This document shows positions 8,196 to 17,013 of a DNA stretch of 64,000 nt, in pieces. The stretch covers positions 1,288,501 to 1,352,500 of the forward strand of contig NC_010729.1 in assembly GCF_000010505.1 (NCBI RefSeq). Reading direction: 5' to 3'. A program made the position numbers and the translations under genes. This DNA comes from Porphyromonas gingivalis ATCC 33277. GTDB lineage: Bacteria; Bacteroidota; Bacteroidia; Bacteroidales; Porphyromonadaceae. Numbering within the stretch: the stretch's first letter is position 1; every line of letters starts with the position of its first letter. Below the pieces are notes generated by a model. The model was not told the origin of the DNA and did no database searches. It was given only the letters and a program-made list of their open reading frames with translations.

Positions 8196-9446
8196 ATGGC
8201 AGAAAGTCGTAGAAAGTATTATTTCCCTGATGTCACCGATGAGCAATGGAACGACTGGCATTGGCAGGTCCTCAATCGAATTGAGACGCTCGACCAGCTG
8301 AAAAAGTACGTTACACTCACCGCTGAAGAAGAAGAGGGAGTAAAAGAATCGCTCAAAGTACTCCGAATGGCTATCACACCTTATTATTTGAGTTTGATAG
8401 ACCCCGAGAATCCTAATTGTCCGATTCGTAAACAAGCCATTCCTACTCATCAGGAACTGGTACGTGCTCCTGAAGATCAGGTAGACCCACTTAGTGAAGA
8501 TGAAGATTCGCCCGTACCCGGACTGACTCATCGCTATCCGGATCGTGTATTGTTCCTTATCACGGACAAATGCTCGATGTACTGTCGTCATTGTACTCGC
8601 CGTCGCTTCGCAGGACAGAAAGATGCTTCTTCTCCTTCTGAGCGCATCGATCGATGCATTGACTATATAGCTAATACACCGACAGTCCGTGATGTTTTGC
8701 TATCGGGGGGTGATGCCCTCCTTGTCAGCGACGAACGCTTGGAATACATATTGAAGCGTCTGCGCGAAATACCTCATGTGGAGATTGTTCGTATAGGAAG
8801 CCGTACGCCGGTAGTCCTTCCTCAGCGCATAACGCCTCAATTGGTGGATATGCTCAAAAAATATCATCCGGTGTGGCTGAACACTCACTTCAACCACCCG
8901 AATGAAGTTACCGAAGAAGCTGTAGAGGCTTGTGAAAGAATGGCCAATGCCGGTATTCCGTTGGGTAACCAAACGGTTTTATTGCGTGGAATCAATGATT
9001 GTACACATGTGATGAAGAGATTGGTACATTTGCTTGTAAAGATGCGTGTGCGTCCTTACTATATATATGTATGCGATCTTTCGCTTGGAATAGGTCATTT
9101 CCGCACGCCGGTATCTAAAGGAATCGAAATTATCGAAAACTTGCGCGGACACACCTCGGGCTATGCTGTTCCTACCTTTGTGGTAGATGCTCCGGGGGGT
9201 GGCGGTAAGATACCTGTAATGCCGAACTATGTTGTATCTCAGTCCCCACGACATGTGGTTCTTCGCAATTATGAAGGTGTTATCACAACCTATACGGAGC
9301 CGGAGAATTATCATGAGGAGTGTGATTGTGAGGACTGTCGAGCCGGTAAGCATAAAGAGGGTGTAGCTGCACTTTCCGGAGGTCAGCAGTTGGCTATCGA
9401 GCCTTCCGACTTAGCTCGCAAAAAACGCAAGTTTGATAAGAACTGA
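8196..9446 (+). CDS. kamA: L-lysine 2,3-aminomutase
   Basis: A 416-residue radical SAM, PLP-dependent enzyme. The 4Fe-4S site CSMYCRHC places cysteines at residues 126, 130 and 133. The PLP lysine is K338 in DAPGGGGKIP, and the two substrate-binding aspartates seen in the clostridial enzyme correspond to D294 (YVCDLSLG) and D331. The C-terminus carries a CDCEDC zinc-type cluster. It converts L-lysine to L-beta-lysine, the entry step of the pathway. It is full length with the expected ATG. The terminator at 8127-8167 separates it from kdd, so it may have its own transcript, though no clear promoter is seen in the 86-bp gap. Confidence 0.97.
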   Translation: MAESRRKYYFPDVTDEQWNDWHWQVLNRIETLDQLKKYVTLTAEEEEGVKESLKVLRMAITPYYLSLIDPENPNCPIRKQAIPTHQELVRAPEDQVDPLSEDEDSPVPGLTHRYPDRVLFLITDKCSMYCRHCTRRRFAGQKDASSPSERIDRCIDYIANTPTVRDVLLSGGDALLVSDERLEYILKRLREIPHVEIVRIGSRTPVVLPQRITPQLVDMLKKYHPVWLNTHFNHPNEVTEEAVEACERMANAGIPLGNQTVLLRGINDCTHVMKRLVHLLVKMRVRPYYIYVCDLSLGIGHFRTPVSKGIEIIENLRGHTSGYAVPTFVVDAPGGGGKIPVMPNYVVSQSPRHVVLRNYEGVITTYTEPENYHEECDCEDCRAGKHKEGVAALSGGQQLAIEPSDLARKKRKFDKN

Positions 9447-9502
9447 TTGAATGAAAATAAGCTCCCTCCCCTTTGCAAAGCCATTGGGGAGAGAGTTTGC
9501 TT

Positions 9503-9530
9503 AAAGAGAGAAAGAGAGAAAGAGAGAAAA
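9503..9530 (+). repeat. Purine-rich simple repeat ahead of kamB
   Basis: Three copies of the 8-mer AAGAGAGA run directly before the kamB start region. An imperfect stem (9462-9471 with 9486-9495) precedes it in the same gap. Slippage here would alter kamB leader length, not its reading frame, if translation begins at 9554. Confidence 0.6.
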
Positions 9531-9553
9531 AATTGCCTTTTGTAGAAAAAATT

Positions 9554-10552
9554 ATGCAGAGCCGGAGCATATCCATTTTCGGGATGGAGAAGAACACCGG
9601 CAAAACAGAAACGCTCAACTATATCATCAGGCGACTCGATGCCTATCGGCATAGGGTTGCCCTTACTTCTATAGGCATAGATGGTGAAAAGAGTGACCAG
9701 GTTACTCAGACGGCCAAGCCGGAAATAGTGGTACCTAAAGGGATGATATTTGTTACCTCCGAGCTGCATTTTCTAAAAAAAGAACTGATTGCAGAGATTA
9801 TTGATGTCAGCGAAGATCGGACTGCATTGGGACGGCTCATCACGGCCTGTTCTTTGGAACCCGGTAAAATTTTGCTCTCAGGGCCTTCCACGACAGGAGG
9901 GTTAAGAAAAATGATAACTACTCTATCGAACTCCGGAGTGCAAACGACTATTGTAGATGGAGCTCTTTCTCGCAAGTGTCTGGCATCTCCTGTCGTTACC
10001 GATGCTATGATTTTAGCTACCGGAGCTGCTTTGTCCATCAATATACCTCAGTTGGTCCGTAAAACGGCTGCCGTGTATCGATTGATCTCTTTACCTACGG
10101 TAGAAGCCGAATTGGCAGAGAAATTAGATCCCATCGAACAAGGCATATGGGGGATAGACGAATCGGGCAACGTTTACGACTTGGGGATTCGTTCGGCACT
10201 GATGTTGAATGCATCTAACAGAAATGACCTGACTCGCTTCGGCAACAGAATTTATGTGTCCGGAGCCGTTAGTGATAACTTATTGGAACAGCTTCGCCTC
10301 TCTGATGATAAAATCTGTCTCATCATCAGAGATTTTACACGTATGTTTGCTTTGCCGGAAGCAGTAGATCGTTTTCTACAGAGCAAACATGAGATCAAAT
10401 CTCTGTATGGAGGTAAGCTATTGGCCGTGACAATCAATCCGGTAGCACCCAGCGGGTACAAACTGAAATCCGAAGTGCTGCGCAGAGAGATGGAAAAAGC
10501 CCTCGGTATTCCGGTCTACGATGTAAGAGGGTTAAACACGCTTGAATGTTGA
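9554..10552 (+). CDS. kamB: P-loop protein of the lysine cluster (KamB)
   Basis: From the ATG at 9554 the protein is 332 residues and begins MQSRSISIFGMEKNTGKTETLNYI, with a Walker A-like motif (GMEKNTGKTE) near residue 12. Longer upstream starts would translate the purine-rich repeat and are less likely. The family is found beside kamA and kamDE in lysine fermenters and is called KamB from its position; its activity is not established to my knowledge. Because it pairs with a second ATPase next to the B12 mutase genes, a role in repairing or reloading the mutase cofactor is plausible, by analogy with reactivases of other B12 enzymes. Its stop overlaps the next gene. Confidence 0.75.
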   Translation: MQSRSISIFGMEKNTGKTETLNYIIRRLDAYRHRVALTSIGIDGEKSDQVTQTAKPEIVVPKGMIFVTSELHFLKKELIAEIIDVSEDRTALGRLITACSLEPGKILLSGPSTTGGLRKMITTLSNSGVQTTIVDGALSRKCLASPVVTDAMILATGAALSINIPQLVRKTAAVYRLISLPTVEAELAEKLDPIEQGIWGIDESGNVYDLGIRSALMLNASNRNDLTRFGNRIYVSGAVSDNLLEQLRLSDDKICLIIRDFTRMFALPEAVDRFLQSKHEIKSLYGGKLLAVTINPVAPSGYKLKSEVLRREMEKALGIPVYDVRGLNTLEC

Positions 10553-11943
10553 TGAAACTACGGGAACAGATAAATAGCATTAGTGGCTTTCGCTATGTAA
10601 TAGATGAGTTGTGCATACATTCATCTGTAGGGCGACGTTGTCTGATGGAGCAAGAATTCTTGACCGAGGCTTCCGATATTGAAGTGCTTCTTTCTCGTGT
10701 AGAAATAGCCATCTCATACCAAGCAGACCAACGAAAACAAAAAGGTCTGGATGAAATTGCACACAAATTAATGCAGCTACGTGACATCCAAGGGACGATA
10801 TATTCTCTTTCACGCCACGTAGTTTGCACGGACATTGATTTTTTCGAGATCAAGTTCTTAGCAATTTTAAGTGAAGATATTCGGGATCTGATCCGTTTTT
10901 ACCAGTTAGATGATCTCTCTTCTCCCCTACCCGATTTGTCGCAGATCGTTTCCGTTTTGGATCCGGAGGAAAAGAGAATTCCTCATTTCTATATATACGA
11001 TGCGTATTCGGAGACATTGAGAGAGTTGAGAGACAGGCTCAAAAAAGAAACAAACGAAGACGCCAGGATCGAAATCCGCAATGAAAGTTTGCAGGAGGAA
11101 GACATAGTCCGTAAGCGACTTTCTCGCGAGTTGTCCCCTTATGCTGGAGGATTGGCTACAGCTCTAGAATTGTTGGGAGCGATAGATCTGTTATTAGCAA
11201 AGGTCAAACTATTCATTCAGCTTGGATGGAGTAAACCGGGTTCTGGTCATAGTGTTACGAACTATATGGGACTGGTACATCCACATGTCCTTAGCCTCCT
11301 GGGGAAAAAAGGAGAAAAGTTCCAGCCGGTAGATATAGCCCTACCCTCTCTGCCAACCTTAATTACCGGTGCTAACATGGCAGGAAAAAGTGTGCTGTTG
11401 CAAGGAGTTGCATTAGCTCAGATCCTCTATCAATATGGCTTCTATGTGCCGGCACAAAAGGCAGAGATATGCCCTGTAGAAAAAGTGATGCTTTCACTTG
11501 GAGATGCACAAGATATTAGACAGGGGCTTTCCTCTTTCGGGGCGGAAATGATGTGTCTTTCGTCCATTGCCGATGAGGCCAGACAGGGAAAGCAACTACT
11601 CGTTTTAGTCGATGAACCTGCAAGGACAACGAATCCCGTAGAAGGACAAGCCATTGTCAGTGGGCTATTGGCTATATTGAGCAGGTATAAGATCCGATCT
11701 CTCGTCACTACGCATTATGGCAGTATAGACATTCCATGTCGCCGCTTGAAAGTGCGTGGTTTTAGAGAAGACAAAGTGAACTTACCTCTACATGTAAATT
11801 CCCTCAGCAAATGTGTGGACTATACGCTTGAAGAAGTGAGCGAAAACGATGTTCCACACGAAGCAATACGCATAGCAGAGATCCTTGGGGTTAACGAGGC
11901 TCTTATGACAGAATGCAAACAGTTTTTGAACAACACGAAATAG
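10546..11943 (+). CDS. kamC: MutS-like ATPase of the lysine cluster (KamC)
   Basis: A 465-residue protein related to MutS only in its core and ATPase domains. Visible motifs are ITGANMAGKSVLLQGVALAQ (Walker A and signature helix), LLVLVDEPARTTNP (Walker B) and TTHYGSID. The N-terminal mismatch-recognition domain of true MutS is absent. ATGs at 10546 and 10552 are both possible; the second gives a TGATG overlap with the kamB stop and hence likely translational coupling. Conserved placement between kamA and kamDE argues for a service role in the aminomutase system rather than DNA repair; this is inference. Confidence 0.8.
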   Translation: MLMKLREQINSISGFRYVIDELCIHSSVGRRCLMEQEFLTEASDIEVLLSRVEIAISYQADQRKQKGLDEIAHKLMQLRDIQGTIYSLSRHVVCTDIDFFEIKFLAILSEDIRDLIRFYQLDDLSSPLPDLSQIVSVLDPEEKRIPHFYIYDAYSETLRELRDRLKKETNEDARIEIRNESLQEEDIVRKRLSRELSPYAGGLATALELLGAIDLLLAKVKLFIQLGWSKPGSGHSVTNYMGLVHPHVLSLLGKKGEKFQPVDIALPSLPTLITGANMAGKSVLLQGVALAQILYQYGFYVPAQKAEICPVEKVMLSLGDAQDIRQGLSSFGAEMMCLSSIADEARQGKQLLVLVDEPARTTNPVEGQAIVSGLLAILSRYKIRSLVTTHYGSIDIPCRRLKVRGFREDKVNLPLHVNSLSKCVDYTLEEVSENDVPHEAIRIAEILGVNEALMTECKQFLNNTK

Positions 11944-11970
11944 CATAAAGCAAGAATACATATCATAAGT

Positions 11971-13542
11971 ATGCAAAAAAGTAAAGTCGGAATTGATTTC
12001 TCCAAGGTAGAATATGCCAGAAGCATTGCCGGAGAAATAGCCGGTAACGTACAGACATTCGTCGAACAATACACGACTGTAGCCGTGGAACGCACCCTCT
12101 GTCGCCTAATCGGGATTGATGGAGTGGATGGCAATGCTGTTCCACTACCCAATGTATTGGTCGACCATCTGAAAGATCGGAATGTTTTGGGGCATGGTGC
12201 TCTGTTCTTTTTAGCAAATGGAATAGTTGCTACGGGAAAATCTCCTCAAGAAATTGCTGAAAGTGTGGCTGTCGGCGAAGTGGATCTTACCTCTTACCCC
12301 TTCTGTTCTGCCAATGTCATTGCAGATACATTGGCACCGCTCATAACAGGAGGGATGCAAAAAATAGCTGCCAACAGAAAGAGAAGAGAGGACTACATCG
12401 AGACTCTCGGAGAAGGGCCTAGACCTTATCTCTACGTTATTGTTGCTACTGGCAATATATATGAAGACGTTGTTCAAGCACAAGCAGCTGCTCGCCAAGG
12501 AGCCGATATTATTGCCGTAATACGTACTACGGGACAGAGTTTGCTCGACTACGTTCCTTACGGAGCTACGACAGAAGGATTCGGGGGTACTTTTGCTACA
12601 CAAGAAAACTTCCGTATCATGCGAAAAGCCTTGGATGAGGTTGGAGAAGAGGTTGGTCGATATATCAGGCTCTGCAACTATTGTTCAGGTCTTTGCATGC
12701 CGGAAATAGCCGTAATGGGAGCACTCGAAGGCTTGGATGTAATGCTCAATGATGCTCTCTATGGAATTCTTTTCCGAGACATTAATATGCAACGTACTTT
12801 GGTGGATCAATACATGAGTCGTGTTATCAATGGATTTGCCGGCGTTATCATCAATACCGGTGAGGATAACTACCTAACCACTGCTGATGCCGTAGAAGAA
12901 GCACATACCGTACTTGCCTCGGATTTGATCAATGAGCAGCTGGCTCTTACAGCCGGATTGCCTTCAGAACAGATGGGGCTTGGACATGCATTTGAAATGG
13001 ATCCCATGCTCGAGAATGGATTCCTTTTCGAATTGGCTCAAGCACAAATGACCAGAGAAATTTTCCCCAAAGCTCCGCTTAAGTATATGCCTCCCACGAA
13101 GTTCATGACCGGCAACATTTTCCGTGGTCATTTACAGGATGCGCTTTTCAATATAATCGGTGTATGGACCTCTCAGGGTATCCAACTGCTCGGTATGCCT
13201 ACCGAAGCTATCCATACTCCTTTTATGAGCGACCGCTATCTTTCGATCGAAAATGCCAAATATATTTTCTCCAATATGAAGAATATCGGATCGGAAGTTG
13301 AATTCAAAGAAGGCGGTATCGTACAGAGCCGAGCACGTGAAGTGCTTGACAAGACCGTGAATTTGCTTGAAAGATTGAAGGAAGAAGGTCTCTTCTCTGC
13401 TTTGGAAAAAGGTATTTTTGGTGATGTAAAACGCCCGATGAACGGAGGAAAAGGTTTGAGCGGTGTTGCCAAGAAGGAAGTACACTACTACAACCCGACA
13501 ATCGAGCTGATGAAAAACTTTAATATGAGTGGTAAGTTATGA
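11971..13542 (+). CDS. kamD: D-lysine/beta-lysine 5,6-aminomutase, alpha subunit
   Basis: A 523-residue large subunit of the adenosylcobalamin- and PLP-dependent mutase that moves the terminal amino group of beta-lysine to give 3,5-diaminohexanoate. The N-terminal QKSKVGIDFSKVEYARSIA and the central TTGQSLLDYVPYGATTEGFGGT stretch are typical of the KamD TIM barrel, and the length fits. Its last four bases (ATGA) overlap the start of kamE, so the two subunits are probably made in a coupled manner. Confidence 0.95.
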   Translation: MQKSKVGIDFSKVEYARSIAGEIAGNVQTFVEQYTTVAVERTLCRLIGIDGVDGNAVPLPNVLVDHLKDRNVLGHGALFFLANGIVATGKSPQEIAESVAVGEVDLTSYPFCSANVIADTLAPLITGGMQKIAANRKRREDYIETLGEGPRPYLYVIVATGNIYEDVVQAQAAARQGADIIAVIRTTGQSLLDYVPYGATTEGFGGTFATQENFRIMRKALDEVGEEVGRYIRLCNYCSGLCMPEIAVMGALEGLDVMLNDALYGILFRDINMQRTLVDQYMSRVINGFAGVIINTGEDNYLTTADAVEEAHTVLASDLINEQLALTAGLPSEQMGLGHAFEMDPMLENGFLFELAQAQMTREIFPKAPLKYMPPTKFMTGNIFRGHLQDALFNIIGVWTSQGIQLLGMPTEAIHTPFMSDRYLSIENAKYIFSNMKNIGSEVEFKEGGIVQSRAREVLDKTVNLLERLKEEGLFSALEKGIFGDVKRPMNGGKGLSGVAKKEVHYYNPTIELMKNFNMSGKL

Positions 13543-14330
13543 GCGGTGGACTATATTCGACAGAAGGAAGAGATTTCGATCAGACATTAGATCTGTCGCG
13601 CATCAAGCCCTATGGCGACACGATGAATGACGGTAAGGTGCAGCTTAGTTTTACCTTACCTGTTCCGGCCGGAGATGAAGCCATCGAAGCAGCTAAGCAG
13701 CTCATCAAAAAAATGGGGATGCAGAATCCTCAAGTAGTATTCTTCCGCGAACTGACAGAAGGTTTTACTTTTTTCAACTGTTATGGCAGCTGCGAACATA
13801 CGGTAGACTATAGCTCTATCTATGTGCCGAAGGTAGAATCTACTAAATGGGATATGGCTGAAACGGATGACTTTATCCGTGAGAATATCGGCCGAAAGAT
13901 AGTAGTGGTTGGAGCCAGTACAGGCACTGATGCCCATACGGTAGGCATTGATGCCATCATGAATATGAAAGGCTTTGCCGGCCATTATGGTTTGGAACGC
14001 TATGAAATGATCGAAGCATACAATCTTGGCAGTCAGGTTCCGAATGAAGAGTTTATTGCTAAGGGAATCGAACTCAAAGCCGATGCTCTTTTGGTATCTC
14101 AAACAGTAACACAAAAAGATGTGCATATCAAGAATCTGATAGAGCTGGTCGAACTCATGGAGGCAGAAGGTCTGAGAGATAAGATGATCTTGGCCTGTGG
14201 AGGGCCTCGTATCACCTATGAATTGGCCAAAGAGCTTGGCTATGATGCAGGATTCGGTGCCAATACATATGCTGATGATGTTGCTTCATTCATCGCTCAG
14301 GAGTTCCATAAGAGAATGAATAACAAATAG
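13539..14330 (+). CDS. kamE: D-lysine/beta-lysine 5,6-aminomutase, beta subunit
   Basis: A 263-residue small subunit. The base-off cobalamin motif DxHxxG is present as DAHTVG (D131, H133, G136), and K144 in MNMKGFAG corresponds to the PLP-binding lysine of the clostridial enzyme. A C-terminal Rossmann-like B12 domain follows (DKMILACGGPRITYELAKEL). It forms the active mutase with KamD, whose 3' end it overlaps by 4 bp. Confidence 0.96.
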   Translation: MSGGLYSTEGRDFDQTLDLSRIKPYGDTMNDGKVQLSFTLPVPAGDEAIEAAKQLIKKMGMQNPQVVFFRELTEGFTFFNCYGSCEHTVDYSSIYVPKVESTKWDMAETDDFIRENIGRKIVVVGASTGTDAHTVGIDAIMNMKGFAGHYGLERYEMIEAYNLGSQVPNEEFIAKGIELKADALLVSQTVTQKDVHIKNLIELVELMEAEGLRDKMILACGGPRITYELAKELGYDAGFGANTYADDVASFIAQEFHKRMNNK

Positions 14331-14352
14331 AAATCGATAAAATATTTTCATC

Positions 14353-15015
14353 ATGGAAAAAGATCAAATCAGAGAAGTGATCGCCAGGCGCGTTGCCCTC
14401 GAATTGAAAGATGGTGATGTAGTCAACCTCGGTATAGGTCTGCCGACGATGGTGCCCAATTACCTAAAACCCGGAGTGCAAGTATATTTGCAGTCTGAAA
14501 ATGGCATGATTGGGATGGGCCCTGCTCCGGAAACAGGCAAAGAAGATCCTTATCTGATCAATGCAGGGGGAGGCTCCATTACGGCTATTCCGGGGGCTGC
14601 TTCATTTGATAGTGCTACCTCATTTGCCATCATTCGTGGTGGGCATGTGGATGTCAGTGTACTCGGAGCACTGCAAGTAGACGAAAATGGAGACTTGGCC
14701 AACTGGCTGATTCCCGGCAAGAAAGCGCCCGGTATGGGAGGAGCCATGGATTTGCTGATAGGAACCCGTAAGGTAATTTTAGCTATGGAGCATACTGCCA
14801 AGGGTAGCCCCAAAATCATGAAAAAATGCTCTTTGCCACTTACGGCAAAAGGACAAGTAAACCTGATTATCACAGAAATGTGTGTGATCGAAGTGTGCCC
14901 GGAAAAAGGCCTTGTCGTAACAGAAATACATCTGGATTTTACAGCAGAACAAGTACAAGCTGCAACTGAAGCTTCATTGACTTTTGCTTCTGAGATCATC
15001 CCGATGCAACAATAA
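14353..15015 (+). CDS. atoA: Butyryl-CoA:acetoacetate CoA-transferase, beta subunit
   Basis: A 220-residue CoA-transferase B subunit. The catalytic glutamate lies in QSENGMIGMGP (near residue 48), and the motifs VNLGIGLPTMV, GGAMDLLIGTRKVI and LPLTAKGQVN are typical. It partners the alpha subunit encoded at 5089. Splitting of the two subunit genes across the cluster is unusual, since they are adjacent in most bacteria. Confidence 0.94.
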   Translation: MEKDQIREVIARRVALELKDGDVVNLGIGLPTMVPNYLKPGVQVYLQSENGMIGMGPAPETGKEDPYLINAGGGSITAIPGAASFDSATSFAIIRGGHVDVSVLGALQVDENGDLANWLIPGKKAPGMGGAMDLLIGTRKVILAMEHTAKGSPKIMKKCSLPLTAKGQVNLIITEMCVIEVCPEKGLVVTEIHLDFTAEQVQAATEASLTFASEIIPMQQ

Positions 15016-15060
15016 AAAGAGTTTTTAGTATCACTACAAACCAAATAAACTTCAAGAATT

Positions 15061-16200
15061 ATGAACTTTTCTCAGACACCCCAAGAACAATTGTTTCTTG
15101 AGATGATCCGCAGTTTCGCCGAGAAAGAAGTAAAACCTCTGGCGGCAGAAATTGACGAGCAGGAACGTTTCCCCATCGAAACAGTAAAGAAGATGGGCGA
15201 AATCGGACTGATGGGCATTCCTTTCCCCGTTGAGTATGGTGGTGCCGGCGGTACAAACGTAATGTATTCAATGGCAGTGGAGGAACTAAGCCGTGTATGT
15301 GCTACCACAGGCGTGGTTCTCTCTGCACACACATCTTTGTGCGCAACTCCCATCTACGAAAATGGAACAGAAGAACAAAAGATGAAGTATTTGCCGAAAC
15401 TCTGTTCTGGCGAATGGATCGGTGCATTTGGACTTACCGAACCCAATGCAGGTACGGATGCTGCTGCTCAGCAAACTTTTGCTGAAGAAAAGGAAGATCA
15501 TTTCGTACTTAACGGTAACAAGATTTTTATCACCAATGCCGAATATGCTCACGTATACGTGGTATTTGCCATGACAGATAAGAGCCAGGGCACACGTGGT
15601 ATCACCGCTTTCATCGTTGAAAAAGGAACTCCCGGGTTCTCTATCGGAAAGAAAGAGCTTAAGATGGGTATCCGTGGTTCGGCTACATGCGAACTTATTT
15701 TTGAAAACTGTATCGTCCCCAAAGAGAATCTTCTCGGTCGCGTAGGCGGTGGCTTCAAGATCGCCATGAAAACCCTTGATGGCGGACGTATCGGTATCGC
15801 ATCTCAGGCCCTCGGTATTGCACAGGGAGCTATGGACGAGACGGTGAAGTACACCAAAGAGCGTAAACAATTCGGTCGCAGCATCGCACAATTCCAGAAC
15901 ACGCAATTCCAACTCGCCGACTTGCAATGCCGCATTCAGGCATCTCGTTTGCTGGTTCGTTTGGCAAGCTGGAAGAAGGACATGAAGATGCCCTATACGA
16001 TGGAGTCGGCTCAAGCCAAACTCTATTGCGCCGAAACGGCTATGGATATGACTACGAAAGCGGTTCAGTTCCACGGAGGATATGGCTATACTCGTGAGTA
16101 TCCGGTAGAGCGTATGATGCGCGATGCTAAGATCACTGAGATTTATGAAGGTACCAGCGAAGTTCAACGCTTGGTAATCGCATCCAACTTATTAAAATAA
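15061..16200 (+). CDS. bcd: Butyryl-CoA dehydrogenase (acyl-CoA dehydrogenase family)
   Basis: A 379-residue flavoprotein. The family motifs GAFGLTEPNAGTDA and YEGTSEVQRLVIA are present; the latter carries the catalytic glutamate of short-chain enzymes. It reduces crotonyl-CoA to butyryl-CoA. EtfB and EtfA are encoded directly downstream, so the dehydrogenase may work as an electron-bifurcating Bcd-EtfAB complex that also reduces ferredoxin, as in clostridia; this is inference from gene order. Confidence 0.93.
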   Translation: MNFSQTPQEQLFLEMIRSFAEKEVKPLAAEIDEQERFPIETVKKMGEIGLMGIPFPVEYGGAGGTNVMYSMAVEELSRVCATTGVVLSAHTSLCATPIYENGTEEQKMKYLPKLCSGEWIGAFGLTEPNAGTDAAAQQTFAEEKEDHFVLNGNKIFITNAEYAHVYVVFAMTDKSQGTRGITAFIVEKGTPGFSIGKKELKMGIRGSATCELIFENCIVPKENLLGRVGGGFKIAMKTLDGGRIGIASQALGIAQGAMDETVKYTKERKQFGRSIAQFQNTQFQLADLQCRIQASRLLVRLASWKKDMKMPYTMESAQAKLYCAETAMDMTTKAVQFHGGYGYTREYPVERMMRDAKITEIYEGTSEVQRLVIASNLLK

Positions 16201-16214
16201 TCAAGCATTAGACT

Positions 16215-17000
16215 ATGAATATCGTTGTTTGTATCAAACAGGTACCCGATACTACCGAAATCAAATTGGATCCTGTAAAAGGCACGCTCATTCGTGACGG
16301 TGTGCCCAGTATCATGAACCCCGATGACAAGGGAGCTTTGGAACAGGCTCTTCGCTTCAAGGACACACACAATGCTCACGTAACTGTGATCACCATGGGA
16401 CCGCCACAGGCTGAAGCTATCCTGCGCGAAGCATATGCCATGGGTGCAGATCATGCCATCCTTGTCAGCGATCGTAAGTTCGGTGGAGCCGACACATTGG
16501 CCACAAGTTACACACTCTCTCAAGCTTTGAGAAAGATCGACCACGATCTGATTATCGCCGGTCGTCAAGCTATCGACGGTGATACGGCTCAGGTAGGGCC
16601 TCAGATTGCCGAGCAGCTTGACCTGCCACAGATCACATACGTGGAAGAAGCCACATTCGATGGCAAGCAAACTCTGACTGTTCGCAAGAGCACGGAAGAA
16701 GGACATGAGGTTTTGGAAGTAGAGCTTCCTTGTATGCTCACTTTATTGGCTACGGCTAATAAGCCTCGCTACATGCGCGTTCGTGGCATTATGGAAACCT
16801 TCGACAGACCTATTGAGTGCTGGGGAGCAAGCGACATTGATGTTGATCCGGAAAGAATCGGTTTGGCTGGTTCTCCCACGAGCGTCAAGAAGTCGTTCAC
16901 TAAGGGAGCCAAGGCCATGGGAGCACTGCATGAAGATATCACTCCCGAAGAAGCTGCTGACATTATCTTCAATAAACTGAAAGAGAAATTCATCATCTGA
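16215..17000 (+). CDS. etfB: Electron transfer flavoprotein, beta subunit
   Basis: A 261-residue EtfB with the standard N-terminus MNIVVCIKQVPDTTEIKLD and the conserved AGRQAIDGDTAQVGPQIAEQL and LANKPRYM-type stretches. It binds the electron-transferring cofactor together with EtfA and exchanges electrons with the dehydrogenase encoded 15 bp upstream. Confidence 0.95.
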   Translation: MNIVVCIKQVPDTTEIKLDPVKGTLIRDGVPSIMNPDDKGALEQALRFKDTHNAHVTVITMGPPQAEAILREAYAMGADHAILVSDRKFGGADTLATSYTLSQALRKIDHDLIIAGRQAIDGDTAQVGPQIAEQLDLPQITYVEEATFDGKQTLTVRKSTEEGHEVLEVELPCMLTLLATANKPRYMRVRGIMETFDRPIECWGASDIDVDPERIGLAGSPTSVKKSFTKGAKAMGALHEDITPEEAADIIFNKLKEKFII

Positions 17001-17013
17001 ACAACAAGCAACT

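Noticed and set aside
10546-11943. A true DNA mismatch repair MutS
   Set aside because: It lacks the N-terminal mismatch-binding domain, is half the usual length, and sits inside the lysine operon.
15286-16167. A 293-codon frame opposite the butyryl-CoA dehydrogenase gene
   Set aside because: Antisense shadow of a conserved enzyme; no similarity to a family.
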